DNA from: Nocardioides thalensis
Lineage (GTDB): Bacteria > Actinomycetota > Actinomycetes > Propionibacteriales > Nocardioidaceae
Length of the DNA: 64,000 bases
Assembly (NCBI RefSeq): GCF_013410655.1
Contig: NZ_JACCFP010000001.1
Coordinates: 2,875,501-2,939,500, forward strand
Direction of reading: 5' to 3'
The notes under the pieces were generated by a model, which made no database searches, was not told the origin of the DNA, and was given only the letters and a program-made list of their open reading frames with translations. Positions 45,200 through 53,652 of this stretch are shown here, in pieces; the stretch's first letter is position 1; each line of letters begins with the position of its first letter. The translations under genes and the position numbers were made by a program.

Positions 45200-45730
45200 A
45201 TGGCACTGATCAGACTGCTCGCCCGTCCGCTGCTGGCGTCCTACTTCATCGCCAACGGCGTCGACTCGCTCCGCAACGCGAACGCGCTGGCCGCGCAGGC
45301 CGCTCCGGTGACCGAGAAGCTGCAGCCGGTCGCCCAGCGCGCCGTACCGAACGTCACCGTCCCCAAGGACCCGACCCTGTGGGTGCGCGCCAACGGCGCG
45401 GTCCAGATCGTCGCCGGCGCTGCCCTGGCCACCGGACACTTCCCGCGGCTGGCGTCGGGCGTGCTCGCGGCGAGCCTGGTGCCGTCGACGGCGACCCGCT
45501 ACCGGTTCTGGGAGGCGCAGGACAAGGCCGTTCGCTCCGACCAGCAGACCCACTTCCTCAAGAACGCCGCGCTCGCGGGCGGCCTGGCGATCGCCGCCGG
45601 CGACACCGCCGGCAAGCCGGGGCTGCTCTGGCGCGCCCGCCACACGGCGAAGGACGTACGCCGCGAGGCGGCGCACGCCGTCAAGGACGCCAAGCTCGAG
45701 GCCAAGGCGTTCAAGGCGGCGCACACCTGA
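45200..45730 (+). CDS. DoxX-family membrane protein
   Basis: Encodes 176 residues. Membrane segments and motifs typical of DoxX proteins: LLASYFIANGVDSLRN near the N-terminus, then WVRANGAVQIVAGAALATG. A charged amphipathic C-terminal tail (RREAAHAVKDAKLEAKAF) follows. DoxX proteins act in thiosulfate oxidation in archaea and in redox stress in mycobacteria (with SodA). Divergent from the SRAP gene with 35 bases between starts. Its end is 16 bases from the convergent thiol operon. Confidence 0.85.
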   Translation: MALIRLLARPLLASYFIANGVDSLRNANALAAQAAPVTEKLQPVAQRAVPNVTVPKDPTLWVRANGAVQIVAGAALATGHFPRLASGVLAASLVPSTATRYRFWEAQDKAVRSDQQTHFLKNAALAGGLAIAAGDTAGKPGLLWRARHTAKDVRREAAHAVKDAKLEAKAFKAAHT

Positions 45731-45746
45731 GCCAGCGGCCGGGGCG

Positions 45747-46031
45747 TCAGGTCCGGACGATCTCGACGTCGAACTCGGTCAGGGTCGACGGCGGCCCGGG
45801 CTCGAAGCCGAGCGACGTGACGGCCGGCTCGGCGTACTCGTCCTTGAACCGGACGGCGTGCTCCCTGGTCTCCCAGACGTCGACGACCCGGACACCGACG
45901 TCGCTGCGCCCGGCCAGGTGGAGGACGTGGCCGGCGGGCGACGCGCCCCCGAGGGCGCGGTTGATGGCGTCGTCGATCTTGAGGTGGGTCTCCCAGTCGG
46001 CGGGCCACTCCATGATGCTGACGTAGGGCAT
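45747..46031 (-). CDS. Small ABM-like protein at the end of the thiol operon
   Basis: Encodes 94 residues, starts MPYVSIMEWPADWETHLK and contains GRSDVGVRVVDVWETREHAVRF. It looks like the ferredoxin-like ABM/Dabb group of small proteins, but I cannot assign it firmly. It begins 26 bases after the ligase stop on the same strand and is probably the last gene of the operon. The role may be auxiliary. Confidence 0.6.
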   Translation of the reverse strand: MPYVSIMEWPADWETHLKIDDAINRALGGASPAGHVLHLAGRSDVGVRVVDVWETREHAVRFKDEYAEPAVTSLGFEPGPPSTLTEFDVEIVRT

Positions 46032-46057
46032 GGCGATCTCCTTCTGTGTGGCGGCGG

Positions 46058-47143
46058 TCAGGCCGACCGCCGCTGTCGGGTGGTGCGTTCCAGCAGGTCC
46101 GCGAGGCCGGCGCAGGCGTCGGGAGGCAGCTCGCCCGGCGGCAGCACGTCGACCGCGGCAGAGGCGATGCGCAGCAGCCTGACGGCGATCCCGCGCGCCG
46201 TCGGGTGCAGGATCCCGGGGCCGGCGGCCAGCTCCCACAGCGCGGGCACGTCGCAGCTGTCGAGGCCGGCGAGGACCTCGTCGTCCACGCCCCGCACACC
46301 GAGCAGGAGCCACGCCAGAGCGACCGCGACGGGCAGGTCGGAGCCGGGCATCGAGTCGAGGCAGCGGAGCTCGAGGTAGCGGCCGCGCGGCCGGACGGCG
46401 GGGAACAGGGTCGACAGATGCGCGTCGACGTCGCGGAAGCGCTCGCTCAGCGTGGGCGCGGCGGCGGCGAACCGGGCGTACTCCCCCACCACGTCGCGGG
46501 TGCGTCCCAACCGTCCGTACGCCATGCGCGCCGGGTCGGTGGCGAGGCAGACAGCGGTCCGTCCGCCGTCGGTGGTCAGCCGGCGCCCCTCGCAGTACCG
46601 GGAGTTGGCGAACAGGGCCGCCAGCACCGGCGCGACGAGGTTGGCCGCCCGCCACTGCACGACACCCTCGGCGCCGGGTCGCAGGTCGACGCACACGTGC
46701 AGGCCTGCGGTCTGCCGCATGAACCGCCGGCCGGCGGATCCCCGTCGGGAGAGGTACCGGTCCAGGTCGCAGTAGCGCGACGAGGTCAGCTGGAGGCCGA
46801 TCCGCTCGGGCCTGCGCCACGGGTCGAGCCCGGCGGCGGCCAGGTGGATGCCGGCACCGGCCAGGGCGGCGCGGGCGGCGCGCTCGCGCTCCCGGAGTAC
46901 GGCGACCGCGGCCGCCGCGGTGGGCTGCGGGCCCGGGTTGAGCTCGACCTGTCCGCCGGGCTCGAACGCCACGTCCGGCACGTCGGCCAGGTGCGGTCGC
47001 ATGTCCGCGATCGTCACGGCGGCGGTGGGGTCCTCGTGCCGATAGGCGAAGAGCTCCCGCTCGAGGCCGACCAGCGGCGCGGCGTACGAGCCCTCGAAGA
47101 GCGACTCGACCGCGTCCCCGAGCACCCGGGTGCGCGTGACCAT
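46058..47143 (-). CDS. egtA: Glutamate-cysteine ligase of the EgtA/GshA (GCS2) type
   Basis: Encodes 361 residues from ATG 47143; the longer reading to 47314 is rejected. Key stretches: VGLERELFAY with the glutamate of the active site, AFEPGGQVELNPGPQPT, the Trp/Arg region LDPWRRPERI, a Tyr-Cys in SSRYCDLDRYL, and RYLELRCLDSMPG. They match the actinobacterial EgtA type, which makes gamma-glutamylcysteine from Glu, Cys and ATP. No ergothioneine genes (egtB, egtC, egtD) are near. Instead a GshB-type ligase and a MAPEG protein are co-encoded, so the product may be further extended to glutathione. Confidence 0.85.
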   Translation of the reverse strand: MVTRTRVLGDAVESLFEGSYAAPLVGLERELFAYRHEDPTAAVTIADMRPHLADVPDVAFEPGGQVELNPGPQPTAAAAVAVLRERERAARAALAGAGIHLAAAGLDPWRRPERIGLQLTSSRYCDLDRYLSRRGSAGRRFMRQTAGLHVCVDLRPGAEGVVQWRAANLVAPVLAALFANSRYCEGRRLTTDGGRTAVCLATDPARMAYGRLGRTRDVVGEYARFAAAAPTLSERFRDVDAHLSTLFPAVRPRGRYLELRCLDSMPGSDLPVAVALAWLLLGVRGVDDEVLAGLDSCDVPALWELAAGPGILHPTARGIAVRLLRIASAAVDVLPPGELPPDACAGLADLLERTTRQRRSA

Positions 47144-47145
47144 CG

Positions 47146-47538
47146 CTAGATCACCAGGACCGCGGCGACCGCCAGCGCGACGCCGCTGAGGATGGTGCCG
47201 ACGGCGCCCGCGAACCGGAGCACGCTCTCCTCCGCCATGTCCCCGGCGATGAGGACCCCGGCGGCGTGGAGGTATCGCGACAGCACGGCCACGCACGCCA
47301 CCACCAGCATCCACAGCGCCGGGTCGCGGGACCCGACGACGAGGATGAGGACGGCGAGCATCGGGACGTACTCGGTCGCGTTGCCGTGCGCGCGGATCGC
47401 GACGAACAGCGCGTCGTCGGGCGCGGTCGGGAACTGGTCCCCCGTGTCGCCGCGCGTGCCGCGGATCCGCGACACGTTCCAGCCGAGCACGAACAGCAGG
47501 GCCGCGAGCAGGGCGATGCAGATGATGGCGGTGGTCAT
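47146..47538 (-). CDS. MAPEG-family membrane protein
   Basis: Encodes 130 residues from ATG 47538. Four hydrophobic segments; the signature RAHGNATEYVPM lies between the first and second, as in MAPEG proteins of bacteria, which often act on glutathione and lipid peroxides. It overlaps the gshB-like stop by 4 bases (ATGA) and is followed after 2 bases by the ligase. In this operon it supports a glutathione-type thiol. Confidence 0.9.
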   Translation of the reverse strand: MTTAIICIALLAALLFVLGWNVSRIRGTRGDTGDQFPTAPDDALFVAIRAHGNATEYVPMLAVLILVVGSRDPALWMLVVACVAVLSRYLHAAGVLIAGDMAEESVLRFAGAVGTILSGVALAVAAVLVI

Positions 47539-48470
47539 GACTGCCTCCGGTCGGTGCGTTCTTCGATGAGCTGGACGAGGTCGGCGCACAGGGTGCTGCC
47601 GAGGAGCCGGTCGCACTTGCGCAGCGCGCCGGAGCTGGTGACGTTGACGTCGACGAGCAGCCCGTCGATGACGTCGAGGCCGACGAGGAAGAGCCCGAGC
47701 TCGCGGAGCCCGGGCCGGAGCCGGTCGCAGATCTCGCGGTCGCGGTCGGAGAGCGGCACCATCCGGGCGGGCATCCCGATCCGGAAGTCGCCGTTCTCCA
47801 CGGGGAACCTGAGCGCGGCGGCCACCGGCTCGCCGTCGTGCACGAAGACCCGCTTGTTGCCCTCCCGGACCCGCTCCAGCCACGGCTGGACCACGACCTG
47901 GCGGGACCCGCCGGCCGTCGAGAGCTCGACGATCGACGCGGTGTTGGGGTCGTCGTAGCCGAGACGCAGCACGCCGTGCCCGCTGAACCCGTCGATCGGC
48001 TTGACGACGCACTCCCGGTGCTCGCGCAGGAACTCTGCGATCAGGTCGGCCGACGACGTGACGAGCGTGGGCGGGCAGAGGTCGGCGTGCTCCAGCGCCC
48101 ACAGCTTCTCGTTGGCAATGCGTACGCCGCGGGGATCGTTGATCATCAGGGTCCGCGCCGTGTCGACCCGGTCGAGGATGAACGCGGCGTCGAGGTAGGC
48201 GCCGTCGACCGGCGGCTCGGTGCGCAGCAGCACCGCGTCGGCGTCGTCGAGAGCGGTCCATCGGGTGTCGCCGCGGCGCACGTCGTAGGTCCGGGCCAGC
48301 GCCGCGCCGTCGACGATCGCGAGGTCGGACGGCTGGCACGCGCGGACGTGGTGCCCGCGGGCGATCGCCGCAGCGACCACGCCGAGCGTCGTGTCGATCT
48401 CGGGGTCGAACCGGTCGAGCGGGTCGCCCACGACCACGAGGTCGAGGGCCCGGCGGGGCTGCGTGGTCAT
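47535..48470 (-). CDS. gshB: Glutathione synthetase-type ATP-grasp ligase (GshB-like)
   Basis: Encodes 311 residues from ATG 48470. It has the GshB layout: an N-terminal substrate domain with VVVGDPLDRFDPEIDTTLG and LLRTEPPVDGAYL, then the ATP-grasp domain with VVKPIDGFSGHGVLRL, the metal/phosphate part KRVFVHDGEPVA, and LVGLDVIDGLLVDVNVTSSG with the Asp-x-Asn pair of the metal site. In E. coli this enzyme joins gamma-glutamylcysteine with glycine. Homology is clear along the whole length. GshB is rare in actinobacteria, which use mycothiol. ATGA overlaps link it to both neighbours. Confidence 0.9.
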   Translation of the reverse strand: MTTQPRRALDLVVVGDPLDRFDPEIDTTLGVVAAAIARGHHVRACQPSDLAIVDGAALARTYDVRRGDTRWTALDDADAVLLRTEPPVDGAYLDAAFILDRVDTARTLMINDPRGVRIANEKLWALEHADLCPPTLVTSSADLIAEFLREHRECVVKPIDGFSGHGVLRLGYDDPNTASIVELSTAGGSRQVVVQPWLERVREGNKRVFVHDGEPVAAALRFPVENGDFRIGMPARMVPLSDRDREICDRLRPGLRELGLFLVGLDVIDGLLVDVNVTSSGALRKCDRLLGSTLCADLVQLIEERTDRRQS

Positions 48471-49150
48471 CGCTGCCGGCCAACCAGAAGCGCGATGCCG
48501 AGGACCAGCTCCGCGGGGAACAGGCCGATCGGGGCGATCGGCTCCTCGAAGCCGGACGTCACCAGGGTGATCGCCATCGCGACGACGGCGAGGATCGCCA
48601 CCGCTGCCGCGACGAGAGCGGCGACGGGTCGGTGGCCGCGGCGGCGGAGAGCGACCGCGGCCAGCACGAACGAGGCCGTCGAGAGCACGGAGCCGGCCGA
48701 GACGAGCGGGACGGTCAGGACGTCGAGGTCGCGGGTGAGCGGCGGCAGCGACTCCGGATCCGTCAGGAGGCCGACCTGGAGCAGGAGGTAGAACGCCCAG
48801 ACGGCGGCGGCGACCCACGCGGTGGCGAGCGCCGCCCGGGAGCCGGTCACAGCTGCCACGCGGCGGGCGACGACGATCAGCGCCGCCGGGAGGACCAGGA
48901 GCATCACGTTGGCGAGGAAGCTCCACGGGTGGTCCTGCCCGATCTCGGCGAGGGTCTCGGCGGGCAACCGGTTGACGGCAGTGCCGGTGTCCTCGGAAGC
49001 GTCGGCGAGCGCCTGCTCGTAGCCGGCGGACGTGGTCGCGATGAGGACGACGTAGAGCACCCACGTCGCGGCCGCGCCGAGGACCGCGCGGCCGACGCTG
49101 GTGCGGTCCGCAGAACCGGTGCCTGCCCTCACCGCCGTCACGGAGGTCAT
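48467..49150 (-). CDS. Polytopic membrane protein of the thiol operon
   Basis: Encodes 227 residues with six predicted helices and a long first loop containing AGYEQALADASEDTG and NRLPAETLAEIGQDHPW. No family recognised. The stop overlaps gshB (ATGA) and the start overlaps a 45-residue ORF upstream (ATGA), so it is translationally coupled with both. A transporter or sensor for the thiol product is possible, but unproven. Confidence 0.75.
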   Translation of the reverse strand: MTSVTAVRAGTGSADRTSVGRAVLGAAATWVLYVVLIATTSAGYEQALADASEDTGTAVNRLPAETLAEIGQDHPWSFLANVMLLVLPAALIVVARRVAAVTGSRAALATAWVAAAVWAFYLLLQVGLLTDPESLPPLTRDLDVLTVPLVSAGSVLSTASFVLAAVALRRRGHRPVAALVAAAVAILAVVAMAITLVTSGFEEPIAPIGLFPAELVLGIALLVGRQR

Positions 49151-49284
49151 CGCTGCCCCCTCGGCGAGGGCGCGACGTCGCCGACAGGGCGGTCGGTGCG
49201 CCGCGGGCGCGGCCGGGGCGCGCAGGTGACCTGGGCGAGCAGGCGGACCCGCCAGTCGGCGGCGATCATCTGGTAGAGGTTCAT
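49147..49284 (-). CDS. Short ORF at the head of the thiol operon
   Basis: Encodes 45 residues: an N-terminal amphipathic part MNLYQMIAADWRVRLLAQVT and a Pro/Arg-rich tail with one Cys. The ribosome-binding site is weak. Support comes from its ATGA overlap with the membrane protein gene and its position as first gene after the dyads at 49295-49322. It could be a leader peptide that controls downstream translation, or a small protein. Low confidence. Confidence 0.45.
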   Translation of the reverse strand: MNLYQMIAADWRVRLLAQVTCAPRPRPRRTDRPVGDVAPSPRGQR

Positions 49285-49294
49285 GCCCCGGAGG

Positions 49295-49322
49295 CGTTCC
49301 GCGGGCACGGAACGATGTTCCG
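49295..49322. promoter_or_regulatory. Overlapping dyads at the thiol operon head
   Basis: CGTTCCG-CGGGCA-CGGAACG (49295-49314) overlaps CGGAAC-GAT-GTTCCG (49308-49322), three copies of the GTTCCG/CGGAAC half-site. It lies 11-38 bases upstream of the first ORF start of the minus-strand operon, in the gap to the AAA gene, where an operator is expected. Confidence 0.5.
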
Positions 49323-49339
49323 CCCGCGTGTGGCGTGCC

Positions 49340-52330
49340 TCAGGGCCGGCCGCGGACCTCCCAGGCGAGCGCCGCGGCGGGGTCGGGGCGGTAGCTGCAC
49401 TCCCGGCCGGTGCGGACGGAGACCTCCAGGTGCGCACCGAGCTCGGGGGCCTGGGCGGCGACCGCGGCGATCGCCCGGCGGATGCTGCGCGTGACGTTGA
49501 CCCGCGCCCGCTCGTCGGTCGCGCCGTGCGGGCGGTCGCGGCCGCCCATGCCGACCGCCCGACCGAGCTCGTCGAGCAGCGCGTCGAGCTCGAGCCGCGC
49601 GTGCGTCGCCCGGTCGGGGTCGTTCATCGTCTCGGCGTCGTCGATCTCCTCGCGCAGGTCGGCGATCCGCGCCCGGTACTCGCGCTTGGCGCGGTCGTCG
49701 AGCATCGGCCCGAGGTCGTGCTGGACGACGGGTGCGCCACCGCCCGCCGCCAGGTCGACCGCGGCCAGCTCACGACCCGCTGCGCGGAGCACCTCGACGA
49801 GCTGCAACAGGCCGCGGGACTCCTCGACGGTCGCCGCTCCGAACGGCGTGGTGAAGACCCAGCCGTCCATGCTCCGCACGACGCTCGCGGAGCCGGGCGC
49901 GGCCGTCCGCTCCGGGGGTCGCTGTGCCCGGCCTGCGAGCGCCCGGCACCGGTCGGCCAGCACCACGGAGCCGACCCGGTCGGCCAGCTCGATCCCCAGG
50001 TCGTGGTACGACGCCGCGGCCTCCGCGTCGCCGGTCGCGTCGGCGAGCAACCCGACAGCGGTCGCTGTCGGCACGATCACGCCGCTGCTCCCCGACGTGA
50101 GGCGGGCCGCGTGCGGCTCGAGCAGCGGCCGGATCTCCCGCGCGATCCCCTCCTCGCCGAGCGCGGCGGCCACCAGGCCGCAGGACGTGAGGCCGTAGAG
50201 CGACTCAAGCCCGACCGCGAGCACGTCGAGCGACGCCGCAGCCTTCGCGAGGTGGCGGCGGGCGAGCTCCTCCTCACCGATCACCCACGCCGTGAGCGCG
50301 AGGCTGGCCTGGATGAAGGGCGCCGGGATCGACGCGGCAGCGTCGACGAGCACGTCGTACTGCTCACGCAGGACCGGGTCGTCCACGCCGTGCTGGAGCG
50401 CGGCCGCCGTGCGGAACCCGACGGCGATGCCGTTGAGCTCGTCCTGGTGCAGCCACTGGCGGGCGGAGAGGAACTCGGTGTCCAGGACGCGGAGCGCGCC
50501 CTCCCGATCGCCCCGGAGGGACGTCAGGACCGCTCGCCGCAGGCCCGCCGCGATCCGCCACTTCGGCGAGGGCGAGAGCTGGGAGTAGAGCTCGAGCCGA
50601 CCGAGCGACTCCTCGGCGCCGGGCCGGTCGGCGCGGCCCAGACGCTCGCCGAACTGCCACTCGTAGCCGAGGAGAGCAACGTCGGGTCGGCCCAGCCGCT
50701 CCCCGAGCGCGACGATCTCGTCGGCCGCGTCGCCGCGCGCCACCCACTCCTCCGGGCTGGTCGGCGCCAGGTGCAGGTCGGCGAGCGCTTGCACGAGCAG
50801 CTGGGGATCACCGAGCCGGCGCGCCATCGCGACCGCTTCGCGCCCGGCCGAGCGCCCGCGCTCCCGCGCCGCCGGTCCGGCGATGCTCGTCGCCGCGACG
50901 CGGCCCAGGAGCCGTACCCGCAGGGGGCTGTCGTCCGGCGGCAGGGCTGCGTCCGCCCGGGTGAGGCGCGCGAAGGTCTCGCTCTCCGGCACCAGCGGGT
51001 TGACGAAGAAGGAGCGTCCGGTCTCGGCGCGGGCTCGCAGCGTCGGGTCGAGCGCGCCGCCCAGCGCGACCGCGGCGGCGAACGCCTCCCTGGCCCGGTC
51101 GACCTCGCGGAAGTCGAGGAGCAGCTCGCCGAGCTCGACGAGCAGGCCTCCTCGCAGGTGCGGCGCCGCGCCGTACGGCTCCAGCTCGGCGACCGCGACC
51201 GCCGCGAGCGCACTGGCCTCCGAGGGCCGCCCGGCGGCCCTGGTCTCGACAACCGCAGCGAGCGCGGACCTCGCCGCGGTCTCGACGTCGCCCGCGGGCA
51301 GGGCGAGCAGCCGCTGGTGGGCCGCCTGGCCGCGGGCCCAGACCGTCGCGTCGGCCTCGAGGGCGTCGGCCAACGCGAGCCGGAGTCGGCGCTGCTCGTC
51401 GACCGACAGCGTCGCCGCGGCCGCCTCGGTGAGGAGTGCATGGCGGAAACGCACGCCCCCGCCGCGCTCGTCGACCACCAGGTCCTCACCGCGCGCGACG
51501 TCGACCGCCGCGACGACGGCCTCCACCGTGCGGTCGAGCGCGCGGGCCAGCGTGACCAGGGAGGTGCCCACCGGCGCGAGGGCGACGGCGGCGAGCGCTC
51601 GGCAGCTCGCCTCCCCCAGCCGCTCGAACCGCCGCCCCAGCACGCCGGTCGCGAGCGCGGGGACGCCACTCTCGGCCGCGAGCACCGCGGCCTCACGGAC
51701 GAACAGCGGGACCCCGCCGGTCCGCTCCCACAGCGCGGCGCCGTCGACGCTGCCGCCCGGCGCCGCGAGCTCGGCGAGGCGGGTCGTCTCCTCCACCGAC
51801 AGCCCGCCGAGCCGCACGACGGGGTCGGCCGCGGCCATGAGCCGCGCCATCGGGGGCTGCGTCGCCTCGTCGGACCGGGCCGTGCCGAGCACCGGCGCCG
51901 CCACCCCGCCGAGGTGCCGCGCCAACCGCTCGAGCACCCAGAGCGAGGAGGCGTCGGCCCAGTGCAGGTCCTCGACGATGACGAGCACCGGCGCTCGGTC
52001 GGCGATCCCGGCGGCGACCGCCTCGAGCCGGTCCCACCGCTGGTCACCATCCGAGCCGTCGACCGACGCGTCCGTGCCCGCGACCCTCAGGCCGGCCAGC
52101 GCGGAGAACGGGCCGCCGTCCTCCTCCGCCTCGGTCCACAGCACGTCGTAGCCCTGCGCCCGCGCGTCGGCGGCGACCCGGCCGACCAGCCGCGACTTGC
52201 CGATCCCGGCCTCGCCGAGGACCAGCGCGAGCGGTGATCCGCCCTCGCGCGCCGCCCGCAGCACCTCCGCCAACCGGGCGACCTCGTCGCCGCGGCCGAC
52301 GAAGCCGGGGTCCGGGCGGAGCGTGCCCAT
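49340..52330 (-). CDS. Large AAA-type ATPase (regulator-like), function unknown
   Basis: Encodes 996 residues from ATG 52330. N-terminal AAA_16 domain with Walker A LGEAGIGKSRL and Walker B VLVIVEDLHWAD. A long helical, TPR-like middle part follows. The C-terminus has no LuxR helix-turn-helix; it ends in a conserved stretch around RSIRRAIAAVAAQAPELGAHLE and RTGRECSYRPDP, seen in actinobacterial STAND-like ATPases. Probably a signalling or regulatory STAND ATPase. Divergent from aroA by 17 bases. Confidence 0.85.
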   Translation of the reverse strand: MGTLRPDPGFVGRGDEVARLAEVLRAAREGGSPLALVLGEAGIGKSRLVGRVAADARAQGYDVLWTEAEEDGGPFSALAGLRVAGTDASVDGSDGDQRWDRLEAVAAGIADRAPVLVIVEDLHWADASSLWVLERLARHLGGVAAPVLGTARSDEATQPPMARLMAAADPVVRLGGLSVEETTRLAELAAPGGSVDGAALWERTGGVPLFVREAAVLAAESGVPALATGVLGRRFERLGEASCRALAAVALAPVGTSLVTLARALDRTVEAVVAAVDVARGEDLVVDERGGGVRFRHALLTEAAAATLSVDEQRRLRLALADALEADATVWARGQAAHQRLLALPAGDVETAARSALAAVVETRAAGRPSEASALAAVAVAELEPYGAAPHLRGGLLVELGELLLDFREVDRAREAFAAAVALGGALDPTLRARAETGRSFFVNPLVPESETFARLTRADAALPPDDSPLRVRLLGRVAATSIAGPAARERGRSAGREAVAMARRLGDPQLLVQALADLHLAPTSPEEWVARGDAADEIVALGERLGRPDVALLGYEWQFGERLGRADRPGAEESLGRLELYSQLSPSPKWRIAAGLRRAVLTSLRGDREGALRVLDTEFLSARQWLHQDELNGIAVGFRTAAALQHGVDDPVLREQYDVLVDAAASIPAPFIQASLALTAWVIGEEELARRHLAKAAASLDVLAVGLESLYGLTSCGLVAAALGEEGIAREIRPLLEPHAARLTSGSSGVIVPTATAVGLLADATGDAEAAASYHDLGIELADRVGSVVLADRCRALAGRAQRPPERTAAPGSASVVRSMDGWVFTTPFGAATVEESRGLLQLVEVLRAAGRELAAVDLAAGGGAPVVQHDLGPMLDDRAKREYRARIADLREEIDDAETMNDPDRATHARLELDALLDELGRAVGMGGRDRPHGATDERARVNVTRSIRRAIAAVAAQAPELGAHLEVSVRTGRECSYRPDPAAALAWEVRGRP

Positions 52331-52347
52331 GCGCTCAGGGTGGCAGA

Positions 52348-53652
52348 ATGCGGCAGGAGATGAGTACTGCTGCCGCCGACCCCTGGCCCGCCCCCGTCGC
52401 GACCGAGCCTGTCGACGCGGTGGTCTCGCTGCCGGGCAGCAAGTCCCTGACCAACCGGGCACTGGTGCTGGCGGCACTGGCCGACGGCCCCTCGGTCGTA
52501 CGCCGCGCGCTGCGCTCGCGCGACACCGAGCTGATGGCGCGCGCGCTCACGTCGATGGGTGCTCACGTCGACACGTCCGGCGACGACTGGGCCGTGACGC
52601 CATTGTCGACGGCGGCCGCGGACCGGGTCGAGGTCGACTGCGGGCTCGCGGGCACCGTGATGCGGTTCGTGCCGCCGGTCGCCGGGCTGGTGGACGGTGA
52701 CGTCGCGTTCGACGGCGACCCGCACATGCGCAACCGGCCGGTCGGAGAGGTGCTCGCGGCGCTGGTCGCGCTCGGCGTACGCATCGACGACGGCGGGCGC
52801 GGCTCGCTGCCGTTCACGGTCCACGGCACCGGCACGGTGCCGGGCGGCACGGTCGTGATCGACGCGTCGGCGTCGTCGCAGTTCGTCTCGGCGCTGCTGC
52901 TCGCGGGCGCGCGCTTCGAGCACGGGGTCGACGTGCGCCACGACGGCAAGCCGGTCCCGTCGCTCCCCCACGTCGAGATGACCATCGCGATGCTGCGCGA
53001 CCGCGGCGTGGCCGTCGACGACAGCGACGCCAACCGCTGGGCGGTCGCTCCGGGCGCCATCGCGGCGCGCGACGAGGCCATCGAGCCCGACCTGTCGAAC
53101 GCCGCGCCGTTCCTGGCGCTGGCCGCGGTCTCCGGTGGCTCCGTCACCGTGCGCGACTGGCCGACGTCGACCACCCAGCCGGGCGACGCGCTGCGCGACC
53201 TGCTCGCGCAGATGGGCTGCCGGGTCGAGCGTCTCGCCGAGGGCCTCCGGGTCACCGGACCGGCCGACGGTCATCGCGGCCTCGTCGGCCTCGACGCCGA
53301 CCTCCACGACGTCGGCGAGCTCACCCCGGCCGTCGCCGCCCTGTGCGCCCTCGCCTCGACGCCGTCGCACCTGCGCGGGATCGCCCACATCCGCGGCCAC
53401 GAGACCGACCGCCTGGCGGCGCTCGCGAAGGAGCTCGGCGGCATCGGCGCCGACGTCGTCGAGCACCCCGACGGGCTGTCGCTACGGCCCGCCGCCCTGA
53501 CCGGCGGCGTGTTCCACACCTACGCCGACCACCGGATGGCCCACGCCGGCGTCATCGTCGGCGCCGCCGTGCCGGGGGTGCTCGTCGAGAACGTCGCGAC
53601 GACCAGCAAGACGTTCCCCGACTTCGCCGCCTTCTGGAGCGGCCTCCTGTGA
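52348..53652 (+). CDS. aroA: 3-phosphoshikimate 1-carboxyvinyltransferase (EPSP synthase)
   Basis: Encodes 434 residues. Motifs: PGSKSLTNRAL near the N-terminus, GLAGTVMRFVPP, DGDPHMRNRPVGEVL, IDASASSQFVSALLL, the catalytic DLSNAAPFLA and the final HTYADHRMAHA with KTFPDF. It is the sixth step of the shikimate pathway. ATG 52348 (AGGG upstream) is preferred over ATG 52360, whose ribosome-binding site would be too close. It overlaps the next gene, rsgA, by 4 bases; the same aroA-rsgA pair is Rv3227-Rv3228 in M. tuberculosis. Confidence 0.97.
   Translation: MRQEMSTAAADPWPAPVATEPVDAVVSLPGSKSLTNRALVLAALADGPSVVRRALRSRDTELMARALTSMGAHVDTSGDDWAVTPLSTAAADRVEVDCGLAGTVMRFVPPVAGLVDGDVAFDGDPHMRNRPVGEVLAALVALGVRIDDGGRGSLPFTVHGTGTVPGGTVVIDASASSQFVSALLLAGARFEHGVDVRHDGKPVPSLPHVEMTIAMLRDRGVAVDDSDANRWAVAPGAIAARDEAIEPDLSNAAPFLALAAVSGGSVTVRDWPTSTTQPGDALRDLLAQMGCRVERLAEGLRVTGPADGHRGLVGLDADLHDVGELTPAVAALCALASTPSHLRGIAHIRGHETDRLAALAKELGGIGADVVEHPDGLSLRPAALTGGVFHTYADHRMAHAGVIVGAAVPGVLVENVATTSKTFPDFAAFWSGLL

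Noticed and set aside
49283..52237. Plus-strand ORF of 984 residues opposite the AAA ATPase
   Set aside because: Antisense shadow; the minus strand has Walker A, a clear start and sensible composition.
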